A stretch of 64,000 nucleotides of DNA from CAWHNT01 sp963830775 (GCA_963830775.1 CAWHNT010000032.1:310001-374000), one strand, 5' to 3'; counted from the first letter of the stretch, positions 8,888 through 18,508 are shown. The notes: generated by a model from the letters alone, not told the origin. Numbers and translations: made by a program.

Positions 8888-10069
8888 TCACTCACGGCTC
8901 GCGCGACCTGAGGGGCCGCCCGCCACCAAGCCCGCCTGCCGGAAGCGGGCGATCAGGGTCGGCTTTCTGGCGTGCTGCTCGTGGAGGCGGTCCAGCCGTC
9001 GCTGGGCTTCCTCGCGTCGCCCGGAACGGGCCGCGAGGTCGACGAGGTCCCTCAGCAGGGCCACCGCGGCGTCGTACTTGCCGGGCTGCCTGGTCGCGAT
9101 CAGCGCCTCCACCTCGGCCCAGGCCTTCGCCTCACGCTGGGCAAGGGCGGTAAGGTGGCGCTCGCGCGCTTCGGCGGCCTCGCGCTCCTTCCGGGCCTGC
9201 TCGCGGGCGGCATGCTCGGCCTCCAGCCGTCGCCGCTCCGCGGCGCGCTGCTCCGCGGCCTCGAGGAGCTCGCCGACGGTGCGCCTTCCAACTGCGGCAG
9301 CGGACGGGGATGTGGGACGGGCACTGCGGTAGTGGCGGATCAGCTCGGCACGGAGGTGGGGCTCCTCGCCGCCGATCAGCCGCACCAGCAGTGCCGTCTT
9401 CTCGGCCTCCGGCATGGCCGCCACCCAGCGCTCCACGTCCGCGGCCGGGAGGCTCTCCTCCGCTGCCGCGGCACTGCCAGCCGCCGCGGCCTCGAGCAGG
9501 TCGCGGTCGACGCGCATGAACGCGATGAAGGCCGCGAGCGCGGCACTCGGACTGGCAAGACCGGGCGGACAGGGCGGCTCCTCGTCATCGTCATCGAGCT
9601 CGCCGGCCTGGACGCACAGGAGCCAGCCCAGGTAGAGGAGGCGCAGATCACCGCTCGCGATCTCGGCACGCAGCGGGACGAACGAGGACAGGCTGCCGTC
9701 CTCGTCCTCCTCGAACCAGTCGCTGCCTTCCTCCTCCGACATGAACTCGAGGATGACGTGCTCGCCCTTGACCCGGGCCGAGGCGCTCTGCCCGCGGCAG
9801 TAGAGCCTGGCCGTGGCCGGATCGAGCACGCGCCGCGGGAGCCGGAGCATGAGCTCGTGCGTGCCCCAGTTCGCGAAGTAGAGGAACGCATCGAAGTAGC
9901 GCTCCATCCAGGCCCGGGGGTCGCCCTTGAAGCTCCCCCATTCGTAGTGGTTCGTGAACCGGGTGGCAGTGATGACGGCGCGCGACGAGACGGCACGAAG
10001 CTCCTGCATCTCACGGGCAGTAAGCGGCCGGTCGACAGCCACGAACTCGTAGTATTGGTATTCGCTCAA
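8888..10069 (-). CDS. Conserved protein of unknown function
   Basis: A 393-residue soluble protein beginning MSEYQYYEFVAVDRPLTARE. The N-terminal 180 residues, with FKGDPRAWMERYFDAFLYFA and RLPRRVLD, look like a conserved uncharacterised family with this same opening seen in many bacteria. An acidic stretch ELDDDDEEPPCPPG follows. Residues of about 270-330 are a charged Ala/Glu/Arg coiled coil, then a helical tail. There is no signal peptide or membrane segment and no catalytic motif I recognise. It is a monocistronic gene reading toward the hairpins at 8698-8824. Confidence 0.75.
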   Translation of the reverse strand: MSEYQYYEFVAVDRPLTAREMQELRAVSSRAVITATRFTNHYEWGSFKGDPRAWMERYFDAFLYFANWGTHELMLRLPRRVLDPATARLYCRGQSASARVKGEHVILEFMSEEEGSDWFEEDEDGSLSSFVPLRAEIASGDLRLLYLGWLLCVQAGELDDDDEEPPCPPGLASPSAALAAFIAFMRVDRDLLEAAAAGSAAAAEESLPAADVERWVAAMPEAEKTALLVRLIGGEEPHLRAELIRHYRSARPTSPSAAAVGRRTVGELLEAAEQRAAERRRLEAEHAAREQARKEREAAEARERHLTALAQREAKAWAEVEALIATRQPGKYDAAVALLRDLVDLAARSGRREEAQRRLDRLHEQHARKPTLIARFRQAGLVAGGPSGRASRE

Positions 10070-10554
10070 GAGGGCTCCCCCTCACGACGCAAGCGTCGGT
10101 CTCTGCCCGACAAACCGGTCCCGCCCTGGCCGTTGGCAACCCATTGGGTGATGCAGGATCGGGTTGCGGAATCTCGGATTTGCACGGAGACGACGATCAC
10201 CGAGGACAGGATGGCGCTTCTCGAGCTGATCGGGAAGCGTGGTAGCGCGGACCGGCCAGGTGAGCTTTTGGCCTTCGCTATCCAAGCGGCTGACGGCGGT
10301 CGAGGTGTAGGGTTGGATCATGCCCCTTGTGGGTGAGGGGTTTCCATCCATGATGGTGGCTGGGAGAGGCGGTGGCGGCATCACAGATCGCTTTGCCAGC
10401 AGAAGCACGGGCCTGGAGGCGATACCGGCATACGTTGCGGGCTACGTCCGAGGTGCGATGGCGGCTCTCTGCGGAGTAAAGGTGCAGTTGGCCGAGCCGG
10501 TAGGAAAGAGTGAACAGTGAACTTGAGACGGCCGCTCCGGCCGAAAGGAAGAGA
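10070..10554. other. Gene-free region with a possible IS256-type transposase relic
   Basis: About 485 bases without an intact gene. On the + strand at about 10188-10270 the frame reads ITEDRMALLELIGKRGSAD followed by ELLAFA. This loosely resembles the N-terminus of IS256/mutator transposases (T-x-D-R-M-A-L-x-E-L). The rest of the transposase is absent, so at most a short relic is present. I see nothing else convincing. Confidence 0.3.
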
Positions 10555-11136
10555 ATGGACCACGCGCCGGTGAGCGAGGCGCTCACCCTCGCCGCAGACA
10601 TCCACCGCGAGCAGAGACGCAAGGGCACCGATATCCCCTATCTCGCGCACCTGCTGGGCGTGGCAGCACTGGTGGTCGAGCACGGCGGCAATGCGGTGCA
10701 GGCGACGGGCGCCCTCCTGCACGACGCGATCGAGGACCATCCCGACAAGATCACGCTGGCACAGATCGAGCAAAGCTTCGGGGGCGAGGTAGCCGCGATC
10801 GTGCTCGCCTGCACTGACGCGATGGAGCACCCCAAGCCGCCCTGGCGGGCGCGGAAGGAGGCCTACATCGCTCATCTCGCTCAGGCGCCGCCGGCCGCCT
10901 GGCTCGTCTCGTGCGCGGACAAGCTGCACAACGCGCGCGCGATCCGGGACGACCTCGTCGAGATCGGCCCCGCGGTGTTCGACCGCTTCAGCGCCGGGCC
11001 CGAGGAAGTGCTCTGGTATTACCGCTCGCTGGCCGACACTTTCGCACGGCTGATGCCGGGCCAGCTCGCCGCGAGGCTGGCGCACACGGTCGGCGAGATC
11101 GAGCGGCTCTGGCGGGACCACCAGCCCGCGACCTGA
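10555..11136 (+). CDS. HD-domain phosphohydrolase, RelA/SpoT-hydrolase-like
   Basis: A 193-residue protein. It carries QRRKGTDIPYLAHLLGVAAL, then LLHDAIEDHP with the HD pair, and later SCADKLHNARAIRDD. This is the metal-binding layout (H...HD...D) of the stand-alone SpoT-type HD hydrolases that act on (p)ppGpp or other nucleotides. The ATG at 10555 is preferred over the GTG at 10510 because GGAAGAG lies directly before it. The gene is monocistronic and ends at a strong hairpin. The actual nucleotide substrate is inferred only from the family. Confidence 0.85.
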   Translation: MDHAPVSEALTLAADIHREQRRKGTDIPYLAHLLGVAALVVEHGGNAVQATGALLHDAIEDHPDKITLAQIEQSFGGEVAAIVLACTDAMEHPKPPWRARKEAYIAHLAQAPPAAWLVSCADKLHNARAIRDDLVEIGPAVFDRFSAGPEEVLWYYRSLADTFARLMPGQLAARLAHTVGEIERLWRDHQPAT

Positions 11137-11200
11137 ACTTTCCCGAGCAGCCTCTGCCTCCGGCTGCCCCGCGGGCCGCCCGAACTCAGGTGCAAAGTAA

Positions 11201-11228
11201 CTGCTGCGGGCTCATCAGCCCGCAGCAG
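11201..11228. terminator. Hairpin terminator between convergent genes
   Basis: Bases 11201-11212 pair perfectly with 11217-11228 around the loop CATC, giving a 12-bp G/C-rich stem. It stands between the ends of the HD-domain gene (+) and the sulfatase gene (-), as expected for a shared terminator. No T run is present. Confidence 0.6.
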
Positions 11229-11281
11229 CGAAGGTATCACGCATCCCAGCAGAGACCGACGCGGGGCGGGTTCGCGCTTCG

Positions 11282-12880
11282 TCAGCGGGTCAGGATCGGA
11301 GCCGCGGGTTTGGCGGAGGCGTTGGCGGGCGTAATGGCGGGGCGGGTTCCGGTGCCGGCGACGGCCTTCTTCGGCGCCAGGGTGGCGCGGAGGACGTCGT
11401 CAGGGGTGGTGGGCACGGGCTGAGACGGCGAGGCCACCAGCGCCGGCTTGGTGCGGAGCGGCAGGTCCTCGATCCGGCGGCAGTCGGGGCCGGCGCAGTT
11501 CACGAGCTCGGCCAAGCGCTGCGAGAAGGCCTCGATCATCGCAGGGTCGGCGGTGTCGACGGCGTTGCTGAGCTGGTGCGGGTCGTTGGCGAGGTCGTAG
11601 AGCTCGCGCTCGCCGCTGCCATACTCGAGATAGGTCCAGCCGCGGGTGCGCAGGCCGTCGAAGGCGGCGGCACCGTCGATCTCGTGCGTCTCGCGCTGGC
11701 GGCGCTCGACGGCGAAGCTCGTCCGCCAGGGCGTCTGCGGGTCGGCCAGCAGCGGCAGGAAGGAACGGCCGTCCACGAAGCCCGGCGTCTTCACCCCGGC
11801 AAGGGCGGCGAAGGTGGGCGCCAGGTCGTTGTTGAGGACGAAGGCGCCGATGCGGCCACCCTTCGGCACGCCGGGGCCGCGGATCGCGAACGGGACGTGG
11901 ATGTCCTCCTCGTAGGCCGTGGTCTTGCCGATGAACATCCGGTGCTCGCCCAGATGGAAGCCGTTGTCGGAGGTGTAGACGATGTAGGTGTTGTCGAGCT
12001 CGCCCGTCTCCTCGAGCGTGCGGACCACGCCTTCGACCATGTCGTCCACGGCCTGGAGTGCCCGCAGCCGCTCGCGATAGTGCCGCTCGTTGGCCTCGAT
12101 CTGCCAAGCCAGGAGGCGCGGCAGGTTGCGCACGACCGAGGGCTTGTCGCTGACGTCGGCCTCGTCATAGGCCGGACCGTGCCTGAAGGGCTCCTTCGCG
12201 AACATGCCCGCATGGCGCGGGGCGCCGGTGGCCGGGCTGTGCGGCGCATAGGGGGCCAGATAGAGGAAGAAGGGCTGGTCCGTGTTGGCCGAGCGCCGGA
12301 TGAAGCCGGTCGCGTGCCGGGCCAGCACGTCGTCCATATAGTCCTGGGCCTGCTTGCCGTAGCGGACCGGCCGCCCGTTCTCGTTCAGCCAGTAGTCGAA
12401 ATAGGCATAGTCGTGGCTGCCGGGCACGTACCACTCGGTCCAGCCCGGCGGCACGCCGTCGGCCTCGGGATCGTATTGGTTCAGGTACTTGCCGATCAGG
12501 GCGGTGCGGTAGCCGGCGTCCTTGAGCCAGGTGCCGATGGTCGACTGGTCGAGGCCCATGGTGCGGAACTTGACCGCCCCGCCGGTCGGCAGGTCGTTGC
12601 CGACGATCCGGTGATTGTGCGGGTACTGGCCACGCAGGGTCGTCGCCCGCGACGGGCAGCAGAAGGAGTAGCTGACGAAGTAGTTGTCGAGGACGGTGCC
12701 CTGGTCCTCGATCAGCGACTTGGTCTTCGGCAGGTAGGCGTGCGCCTTCATGTCCTCGTCGTCGGTGAGGATGAAGACGATGTTCGGCCGGTCGGCGGCA
12801 GTGGCCTTGAGCGACCCACCGACAAGGCTCACGGCGATCAGCGCCGCGGCCAGCCCGATCCGGGCCAATGCAGAAAGCAT
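11282..12880 (-). CDS. Secreted sulfatase
   Basis: A 532-residue arylsulfatase-type hydrolase. Residues 1-29 are a signal peptide (MLSALARIGLAAALIAVSLV...). NIVFILTDDED (33-43) supplies the metal-binding Asp pair. The active-site motif CCPSRATTL has Cys74-x-Pro-Ser-Arg, the site converted to formylglycine. GKYLNQYDPEADGVPPGW and the later SDNGFHLGEHRM with its D-N pair complete the alkaline-phosphatase-superfamily core. It should remove sulfate esters from an organic substrate in the periplasm. The last 60 residues are an Ala/Pro/Thr tail. AGGAGAGG precedes the ATG at 12880. It is divergent from a sugar ABC operon, so the two may share control. Confidence 0.92.
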   Translation of the reverse strand: MLSALARIGLAAALIAVSLVGGSLKATAADRPNIVFILTDDEDMKAHAYLPKTKSLIEDQGTVLDNYFVSYSFCCPSRATTLRGQYPHNHRIVGNDLPTGGAVKFRTMGLDQSTIGTWLKDAGYRTALIGKYLNQYDPEADGVPPGWTEWYVPGSHDYAYFDYWLNENGRPVRYGKQAQDYMDDVLARHATGFIRRSANTDQPFFLYLAPYAPHSPATGAPRHAGMFAKEPFRHGPAYDEADVSDKPSVVRNLPRLLAWQIEANERHYRERLRALQAVDDMVEGVVRTLEETGELDNTYIVYTSDNGFHLGEHRMFIGKTTAYEEDIHVPFAIRGPGVPKGGRIGAFVLNNDLAPTFAALAGVKTPGFVDGRSFLPLLADPQTPWRTSFAVERRQRETHEIDGAAAFDGLRTRGWTYLEYGSGERELYDLANDPHQLSNAVDTADPAMIEAFSQRLAELVNCAGPDCRRIEDLPLRTKPALVASPSQPVPTTPDDVLRATLAPKKAVAGTGTRPAITPANASAKPAAPILTR

Positions 12881-13106
12881 CGTCCAACCTCTCCTGCCGC
12901 ACACTCCGAGCAATCGCCCTTTTATGGGGCAAAAGCTGTGAGGGAAAGCACAAGAAGGCCACAGAGCCTGCGGCTTGTGCGTAACAGGTGTCCGCAGCGG
13001 CGCGCGAGCCGCGCTTGCGGTCTTCCGGGCCTGCGCGCTGCTTGCTCCCTGGTGCGTCGTGCTATTAGCTACGGCCGCATCGGATAAGCACATCAGGGAG
13101 GCTGGA

Positions 13107-14199
13107 ATGGGCGATCGTGGGAAATTGCCGGGCGCTGGCTGGGGTCGGCGCTCGCTGCTGCGCACGGGCATGGCCGCGGGTGCGGGCATCGTCGCCGCCC
13201 CATGGGTGCGCCGGGTCAGCGCTGCGGATGCGCCGGTGGTCGTGAACTCGATCCGCTCGCTCACCAACCCCTACCACGCCACCTGGAACAAGGGCGGTGC
13301 CGCCTTCGCCAAGGCGGTGGGTGCCGAGTACGTGACGCTGGTGACCGAGGGCAACAGCGAGAAGGGTGTGGCCGACATCAAGGCCATGCTGGCCAAGACC
13401 GGCGGCAACATGGTCCTCAACGTGGACCCCAACGACAGCCCGGACGCGCGCCCGATCGTCGAGGCGTGCAAGGCCGCCGGTGCCTATGTCGTCACCCAGT
13501 GGAACAAGCCCAACGACCTGCACCCCTGGGACCACGACCCCAACTACGTCGCCCACATCTCCTTCAACGGCAAGCCGAACGGCAAGGCCATGGCCGAGGC
13601 GCTGTTCAAGTCCATGGGCGGCGAAGGCGGGATCGTGGCGCTGGGCGGCATCCTCTCCAACGTGCCGGCCATCGAGAGGAAGCAGGGCCTGGACGAGGCG
13701 CTGGCCGCCAACCCGAAGATCAAGCTGCTCGACTTCCAGGTCGCCAACTGGGTGTCGACCGAGGCGCTCGAGAAGACCAACGCCTGGCTCACCCAGTACG
13801 GCGACGAGATCAAGGGCATCTGGGCCGCCAATGACGACATGGCGCTGGGTGCGCTGGAAGCGCTGCGCGCCGACGGCCGCGCCGGGCAAGGTGCTGGTGA
13901 CCGGCATCGACGGCATCCAGCTCGCCGTGGAGGCGATCCTGGCCGGCGAGATGGCGGGCACGGTCTCCTGGGACCCCTACTGGCAGGGCGGGATGGGCCT
14001 CTCGCTGGGCTATCACGCCAAGACCGGGAAGTTCGACCCTGCCAAGGAGGGCAAGGAGCACCGCGAGTTCTACGGCCGCGGCGGGGTGGTGACGGCCGAG
14101 AACGCGAAGCAGTTCTACGAGACCAACGTCAAGGCCGAGCCGCAGCTCGACTGGAACGACATCTGGGGCCGCGCCACCGGCCAGATCCAGTACGGCTGA
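13107..14199 (+). pseudogene. Sugar ABC transporter substrate-binding protein, frameshifted
   Basis: A periplasmic-binding-protein-type-1 gene (RbsB-like), read from ATG 13107 behind AGGGAGG. It begins with a twin-arginine-like leader (RRSLLRTGMAAGAG) and continues NSIRSLTNPYHATWNKGG, as in ribose/xylose binders. At 13884-13886 the frame changes: reading on in the first frame turns into Arg-rich nonsense. A one-base shift gives VLVTGIDGIQLAVEAI, SWDPYWQGGMGLSLGYH and a normal end at 14199. One extra G in GGG would explain it. It is the first gene of a four-gene CUT2 operon. It may be a true pseudogene or a sequence error; about 363 residues when repaired. Confidence 0.85.
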
Positions 14200-14226
14200 G
14201 CACGTCCAGGAGGCGGGGCGGGGCCA

Positions 14227-15225
14227 GTGGCAACGGAGGTGGTGAAGACGGCACCGGCCAGGCGGGCGGCCGGTGCCGCCCGCTATCGTCTTGCGGCCTT
14301 CGCCCCGCTCCTGGTCCTCGTCCTGCTCTGCGCCGTGATCGCCACGATCAGCCCCAACTTCCTGAGCTTCAACAACTTCGTCCGCATCACCCAGGCCGCC
14401 ATGATCCCGCTGGTGCTGGGCATGGGCGCCACCTTCATCATCCTGATGGGCTCGATCGACCTCTCGGTCGAAGGCATCCTGGCGCTGGGGGCCGTGGTGC
14501 TGAGCCTGCTCGTGCTGAACGGCTACAACGGCAACGATTTCGGCATCCTGGGCGTGCTGTTCGTGCTCCTGATCGGGGCCGTGGCCGGCTGCATCAACGG
14601 CCTGATCCATGTCAGGCTGAAGATCCCCTCCTTCATGGCCACGCTCGGCATGTGGTTCGTGGGCGTGGGCGTGGCGAACGCGATCCTGGGCGGCATCGCG
14701 GTGCGGATCACCGACCCCATGATCCGCGGCCTGGCGCTCGAGCGCTTCCTGGGCTTCCCCTGGGGCGTGTGGCTGGCGCTGGCGGCCCTGCTCGTGGCCT
14801 ACGTCATCCAGGACCACACCCGCTTCGGCCGCTACCTCTACGCGCTGGGCGGCGGGGAGGAGCTGGCGGCCCTCTCCGGCATCCCGGCGGCACGGGTGCG
14901 GATCATGGCCTTCACCCTGGCCGGCGTCTTCTACGCCCTGGGCGGCGTGCTGGCGGCAGCCCAGCTCGGCCTGGGCAACGCCCAGATCGGCGCCGGGCGC
15001 CTGTTCACCACCATCACCGCCGTCGTGGTCGGCGGCACCGCGCTGATGGGCGGCCAGGGCAGCGTGCTGCAGACCCTGGTGGGCGTGCTGATCGTCTGCG
15101 TGCTCTCGAACGGCATGGTGCTGATGGGCATCGGGCCCAGCGTGCAGCAGGCGGTGCAGGGCCTGCTCATCATCGGGGCCGTGGCGCTCTCGATCGACCG
15201 GGCGCGGGCGCGGATCGTCAAATGA
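14227..15225 (+). CDS. CUT2-family sugar ABC transporter permease
   Basis: A 332-residue inner-membrane protein with about nine helices, starting at GTG 14227 behind a GGAGG sequence. MGSIDLSVEGILALGAVVLS is the conserved RbsC-like motif (G-x-I-D-L-S-V-G in typical members). GRYLYALGGGEELAALSGIP is the cytoplasmic coupling loop. It forms the translocation channel with the second permease of the operon. It overlaps the ATPase start by 4 bases (ATGA). Confidence 0.92.
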   Translation: MATEVVKTAPARRAAGAARYRLAAFAPLLVLVLLCAVIATISPNFLSFNNFVRITQAAMIPLVLGMGATFIILMGSIDLSVEGILALGAVVLSLLVLNGYNGNDFGILGVLFVLLIGAVAGCINGLIHVRLKIPSFMATLGMWFVGVGVANAILGGIAVRITDPMIRGLALERFLGFPWGVWLALAALLVAYVIQDHTRFGRYLYALGGGEELAALSGIPAARVRIMAFTLAGVFYALGGVLAAAQLGLGNAQIGAGRLFTTITAVVVGGTALMGGQGSVLQTLVGVLIVCVLSNGMVLMGIGPSVQQAVQGLLIIGAVALSIDRARARIVK

Positions 15226-16736
15226 CGCCCCCTGCCCTGGCCCTGGAGCATGTCGAGAAGCGCTTTCCCGGCGTGCATGCGCTGAAGGATGTGAGCCTCG
15301 AGATCCGCCCCCACGAGGTGGTGGGGCTCGTGGGCGAGAACGGGGCCGGCAAGTCGACGCTGATGCGCATCCTGGCCGGCGTCTACCAGCCCGATACCGG
15401 GACGATCAGGATCGCGGGCCAGCAGACCCGGCTGGTCAGCGCCACGGACGCCATGGCCAAGGGCATCGGCATGGTGTTCCAGGAGCAGTCGCTGCTCTCG
15501 AACCTCACCGTGGGCGAGAACATCTATCTCGGCAGCGAGGGGAAGTTCACGCGCCTGGGCCTGATCCGCTGGGGCGAGCTCTACGACGCCGCCCGGCGCC
15601 AGCTGGCCAAGGTCGGGCTCGACATCGACCCGCGCATGCGGGCGGCCGATCTCGGCTTCGCCACGCGGCAGATGGTGGAGCTGGCCAAGGCCCTGACGCT
15701 GGAGGAGCACGCGCAGGGCCACCTCGTGATCCTGCTCGACGAGCCGACCTCGGTGCTGGAGCGGGCGGATATCGACATCCTGTTCGCGCGGGTGCGGGCG
15801 CTCAAGGCGCGGGCGTCCTTCGTCTTCGTCTCGCACCGGCTGGACGAGGTGCTGGAGCTCTCCGACCGGGTCTACGTGATGAAGGACGGGGCCGTGGTGG
15901 CCGAGCTGCCGGCGGCCGGGGCGGAGGTGCACACGCTGCACCGGCTGATGGTCGGGCGCGGGCTCCAGGCCGAGTACTACCGCGAGCCGCTGCAGAAGCC
16001 GTTCCGGCCCGAGCTGGTCATGCGGGCGCGGAACCTGGGCCTGGAAGGTGCCTACCGCGAGGTCTCGTTCGAGCTGCACGCGGGCGAGATCCTGGGCATC
16101 GCCGGCGTCATCGGCTCGGGCCGGGAGGAGCTGACCCGCACGCTGGCCGGCTTCGCGCCGCACGACAAGGGCACGCTGGAGGTGTTCGGGGCCGAGGTCA
16201 GGCTGGCGCGGCCGGCGCAGGCGGCCGACCGTGGCATCGGCTACATCCCGCGCGAGCGGCGCACCGAGGGGCTGGTGCTGTTCCTGCCGGTGGCGGCCAA
16301 CATCACGCTGGCCAGCCTGGGCCAGGTCGAGCGGATGGGCCTGGTGAGCACGGCGGCCGAGCGCCGGATCGCCACCGAGTGGGTCGAGCGGCTGCATGTC
16401 AGGACGCCCTCGATCGACGCCCTCTGCCTCAACCTCTCGGGCGGCAACCAGCAGAAGGTGGTGCTGGCGAAGTGGCTGAACGCGCGCTCGCGCATCCTGA
16501 TCCTCGACCACCCGACCCGCGGCCTCGATGTCGGGGCCAAGGAGGAGGTCTATGAGCTGGTCCGCGCGGTCACGGCCGACGGCATCGCGGTGATCCTCAC
16601 CTCCGACACGCTGGAGGAGACGATCGGGCTCAGCCACACCATCCTGGTCATGCGCGACGGGGCGGTGACAAAGCGCTTCGAGGCCCCGGCCGGCGGCAAG
16701 CCGGACCAGGTGGCGCTGATCGAGCACATGGTCTGA
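15222..16736 (+). CDS. Sugar ABC transporter ATP-binding protein, double NBD (RbsA/XylG-like)
   Basis: A 504-residue protein with two fused nucleotide-binding domains. Domain 1 has Walker A GENGAGKST (38-46) and Walker B VILLDEPTSVL. Its signature is the usual degenerate form ATRQMVELAKA. Domain 2 has the degenerate Walker A GSGREELT typical of this family and an intact signature LSGGNQQK. Its Walker B reads ILILDHPTRGLD, so the expected catalytic Glu is His430 (codon CAC at 16509). It energises uptake through the two permeases on either side. The start overlaps the upstream stop by 4 bases. Confidence 0.92.
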   Translation: MTPPALALEHVEKRFPGVHALKDVSLEIRPHEVVGLVGENGAGKSTLMRILAGVYQPDTGTIRIAGQQTRLVSATDAMAKGIGMVFQEQSLLSNLTVGENIYLGSEGKFTRLGLIRWGELYDAARRQLAKVGLDIDPRMRAADLGFATRQMVELAKALTLEEHAQGHLVILLDEPTSVLERADIDILFARVRALKARASFVFVSHRLDEVLELSDRVYVMKDGAVVAELPAAGAEVHTLHRLMVGRGLQAEYYREPLQKPFRPELVMRARNLGLEGAYREVSFELHAGEILGIAGVIGSGREELTRTLAGFAPHDKGTLEVFGAEVRLARPAQAADRGIGYIPRERRTEGLVLFLPVAANITLASLGQVERMGLVSTAAERRIATEWVERLHVRTPSIDALCLNLSGGNQQKVVLAKWLNARSRILILDHPTRGLDVGAKEEVYELVRAVTADGIAVILTSDTLEETIGLSHTILVMRDGAVTKRFEAPAGGKPDQVALIEHMV

Positions 16737-16739
16737 GCC

Positions 16740-17699
16740 ATGGCCGCCCTCGCCTCCCGCCTGCAGGTCGACACGCTCCGGCAATGGCTGCCGGTGATCA
16801 CGCTGGTGCTGCTGGTGGGCCTCGTCGGCACCCTCCAGCCCGAGTTCCTGCGGGCCAGCACGCTCCTCCAGCTGGCAGGCGACACCGCCACCCTCTTCGT
16901 GCTCGCCACCGGCGTCAGCTTCGTCATCATGCTGGGCGGGATCGATCTCGGCATCCAGTCCATGGCCTCGCTCGCCAGCGTGCTGGTGGCGCTCACCATC
17001 ACCCGGCTGGGCTACGGCGCCTTCGTCTTCGCCGTGGGCACGGGCCTCCTGGCCGGCACGGCCGCCGGCCTCGCCCATGTCCGCCTGCGCATCCCCTCCT
17101 TCATCGCCACGCTGGCCGTGGGCGGCGTGCTCGCCGGCACCGCGCTGGTCCTCTCCAAGGAGCGCTCGATCACGCTGGTCGAGGACCAGCGCGCCTACCT
17201 CGCCTGGATCACCGGCCGCAGCCTCGGCATCCCGCACGAGGTGCTGATCGGCCTCGCCGTCCTCCTCCTGGCCCACCTCCTGCAGAGCCGCACCCGCTTC
17301 GGCCGCTACAGCGCCGCCATCGGCGCCGGCGAGGCCGCGGCCTACGCCTCGGGCGTGAAGGTCGACCGGCAGAAGGTGATCGCCTTCGCGCTTTCCGCCG
17401 GCTTCGCGGCGCTGGCCGGCGTGATCCTGGCCGGCCGGCTTGCGAGTGGCTCGCCGACGCTGGCCAACGAGCTGCTGCTGCCGGCGATCGCGGCGGTCGT
17501 GGTGGGCGGGACGGCGATCACGGGCGGGGTGGGGAGTATATGGCGGACGCTGACCGGGGCGCTGATCATCTCGGTCGTGCGGACGGGGATGACGTTCGTG
17601 GGTGTGAACATCTTCGCGCAGCAGATCGTGTTCGGGGCCGTGCTGGTGCTGGCGGTGGCGGTGACGATTGATCGGAGCAAGATACCGATTGTGAAGTGA
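16740..17699 (+). CDS. CUT2-family sugar ABC transporter permease
   Basis: A 319-residue inner-membrane permease with the RbsC-like motif MLGGIDLGIQSMASLASVLV and the coupling loop GRYSAAIGAGEAAAYASG. It begins 3 bases after the ATPase gene and ends the operon. It is only distantly like the first permease, so the channel is a heterodimer. The last 90 codons have a less extreme third-position G+C than the rest, as does the DNA that follows. Confidence 0.92.
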   Translation: MAALASRLQVDTLRQWLPVITLVLLVGLVGTLQPEFLRASTLLQLAGDTATLFVLATGVSFVIMLGGIDLGIQSMASLASVLVALTITRLGYGAFVFAVGTGLLAGTAAGLAHVRLRIPSFIATLAVGGVLAGTALVLSKERSITLVEDQRAYLAWITGRSLGIPHEVLIGLAVLLLAHLLQSRTRFGRYSAAIGAGEAAAYASGVKVDRQKVIAFALSAGFAALAGVILAGRLASGSPTLANELLLPAIAAVVVGGTAITGGVGSIWRTLTGALIISVVRTGMTFVGVNIFAQQIVFGAVLVLAVAVTIDRSKIPIVK

Positions 17700-17701
17700 G
17701 G

Positions 17702-17988
17702 GTGCGGATCGAGTGCCGCGTGCTGGAAGCCGGGGAGAACTCGTATGTCGCCTAGCAGCGATGCTGGCGGCGGGGCTGCCGTCAGCGCCGTATGACGCTG
17801 CACGAGGCAGCGGAGCTGCTGGACGGGTCGGAAGTGCTACGCGCGTCAATGGGAGACGAAGTGATCGACCACTACGTCCACGCCGGGCGGTGGGAGCAGC
17901 AGGCGTATGATCGGCGGTGACCGATTGGGAGATGGTGCGGTATTTCGAGAGGGGAAAGGGGCTTAATCTGGAACCCTGCGAGCGCTAG
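17702..17988 (+). pseudogene. Glutamine synthetase C-terminal relic
   Basis: About 95 codons spread over three frames match the end of a glutamine synthetase/gamma-glutamylputrescine synthetase. The pieces are RIECRVLEAGENSYVA (from 17705), LAAMLAAGL (about 17752-17780) and LHEAAELLDGSEVLRASMG followed by DEVIDHYVHAGRWEQQAYDR. The last is VTDWEMVRYFERG, up to TAG at 17986. Family members end R-I-E-x-R...N-P-Y-L-x-L-A-A-M-L-A-A-G-L...T-D-W-E-x-x-x-Y-F. At least two frame changes separate the pieces and nothing of the catalytic barrel is left. It lies directly behind the sugar operon and marks the left border of the scrap region. Confidence 0.7.
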
Positions 17989-18508
17989 CGACCTAGTTGA
18001 ATGGCAATCTCACTCCCGCTAAATCCTGCTTCAAGTGCATGCAAGGCTTATCCCGCCAGCAAGTTGCGGTGTTCGCGTTCGACCTCTTCATAGCTAGACG
18101 TGAAGTGGTCCTCACACGACATGACACACCGCTAGCCCCTCCGGCAACACGTCACCTGCAGTGAGTTGAAAAAGGATGATCTTCTCCGATTTGCACCCCA
18201 AAGCGGCCCGGCTCTTGGCTGCTCCGAGCGTTTCTCCGCAGCCGACAGGCAAGTGCGTTCACGACCAAGCAATCTGAGCCTCGGTGGCCGACGATTGACC
18301 TCTGGAACAGATGGCATGCTGGATCATGAGCGTGTTCGACACCCTTGCTGCCGAAGCTAAGCCGGCTTCTATATCCGTCATGATGGACGGGCACCATAGC
18401 ACGAGCCGTTTGTTCCGCCGTTACGTGGTCGCAGTACTCCCCGCTTTACTGCCGTAGATGGAAAAGCTGAATGCCCTTGACCGTGTGCCCCAAACTCCCG
18501 TAGGGGCC
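17989..18508. other. A/T-richer gene-free stretch left of the IS1595 element
   Basis: About 520 bases with visibly lower G+C than the chromosome around them. There is no open frame with recognisable content on either strand and no RNA gene. It is probably decayed foreign DNA that received the IS1595 element. Confidence 0.5.

Noticed and set aside
12975..16736. A single open frame of over 1200 codons joining the sugar-binding protein to the ATPase
   Set aside because: Its middle third is out of frame with the binding protein and permease. The high G+C content keeps wrong frames open; the real genes are four separate ones.
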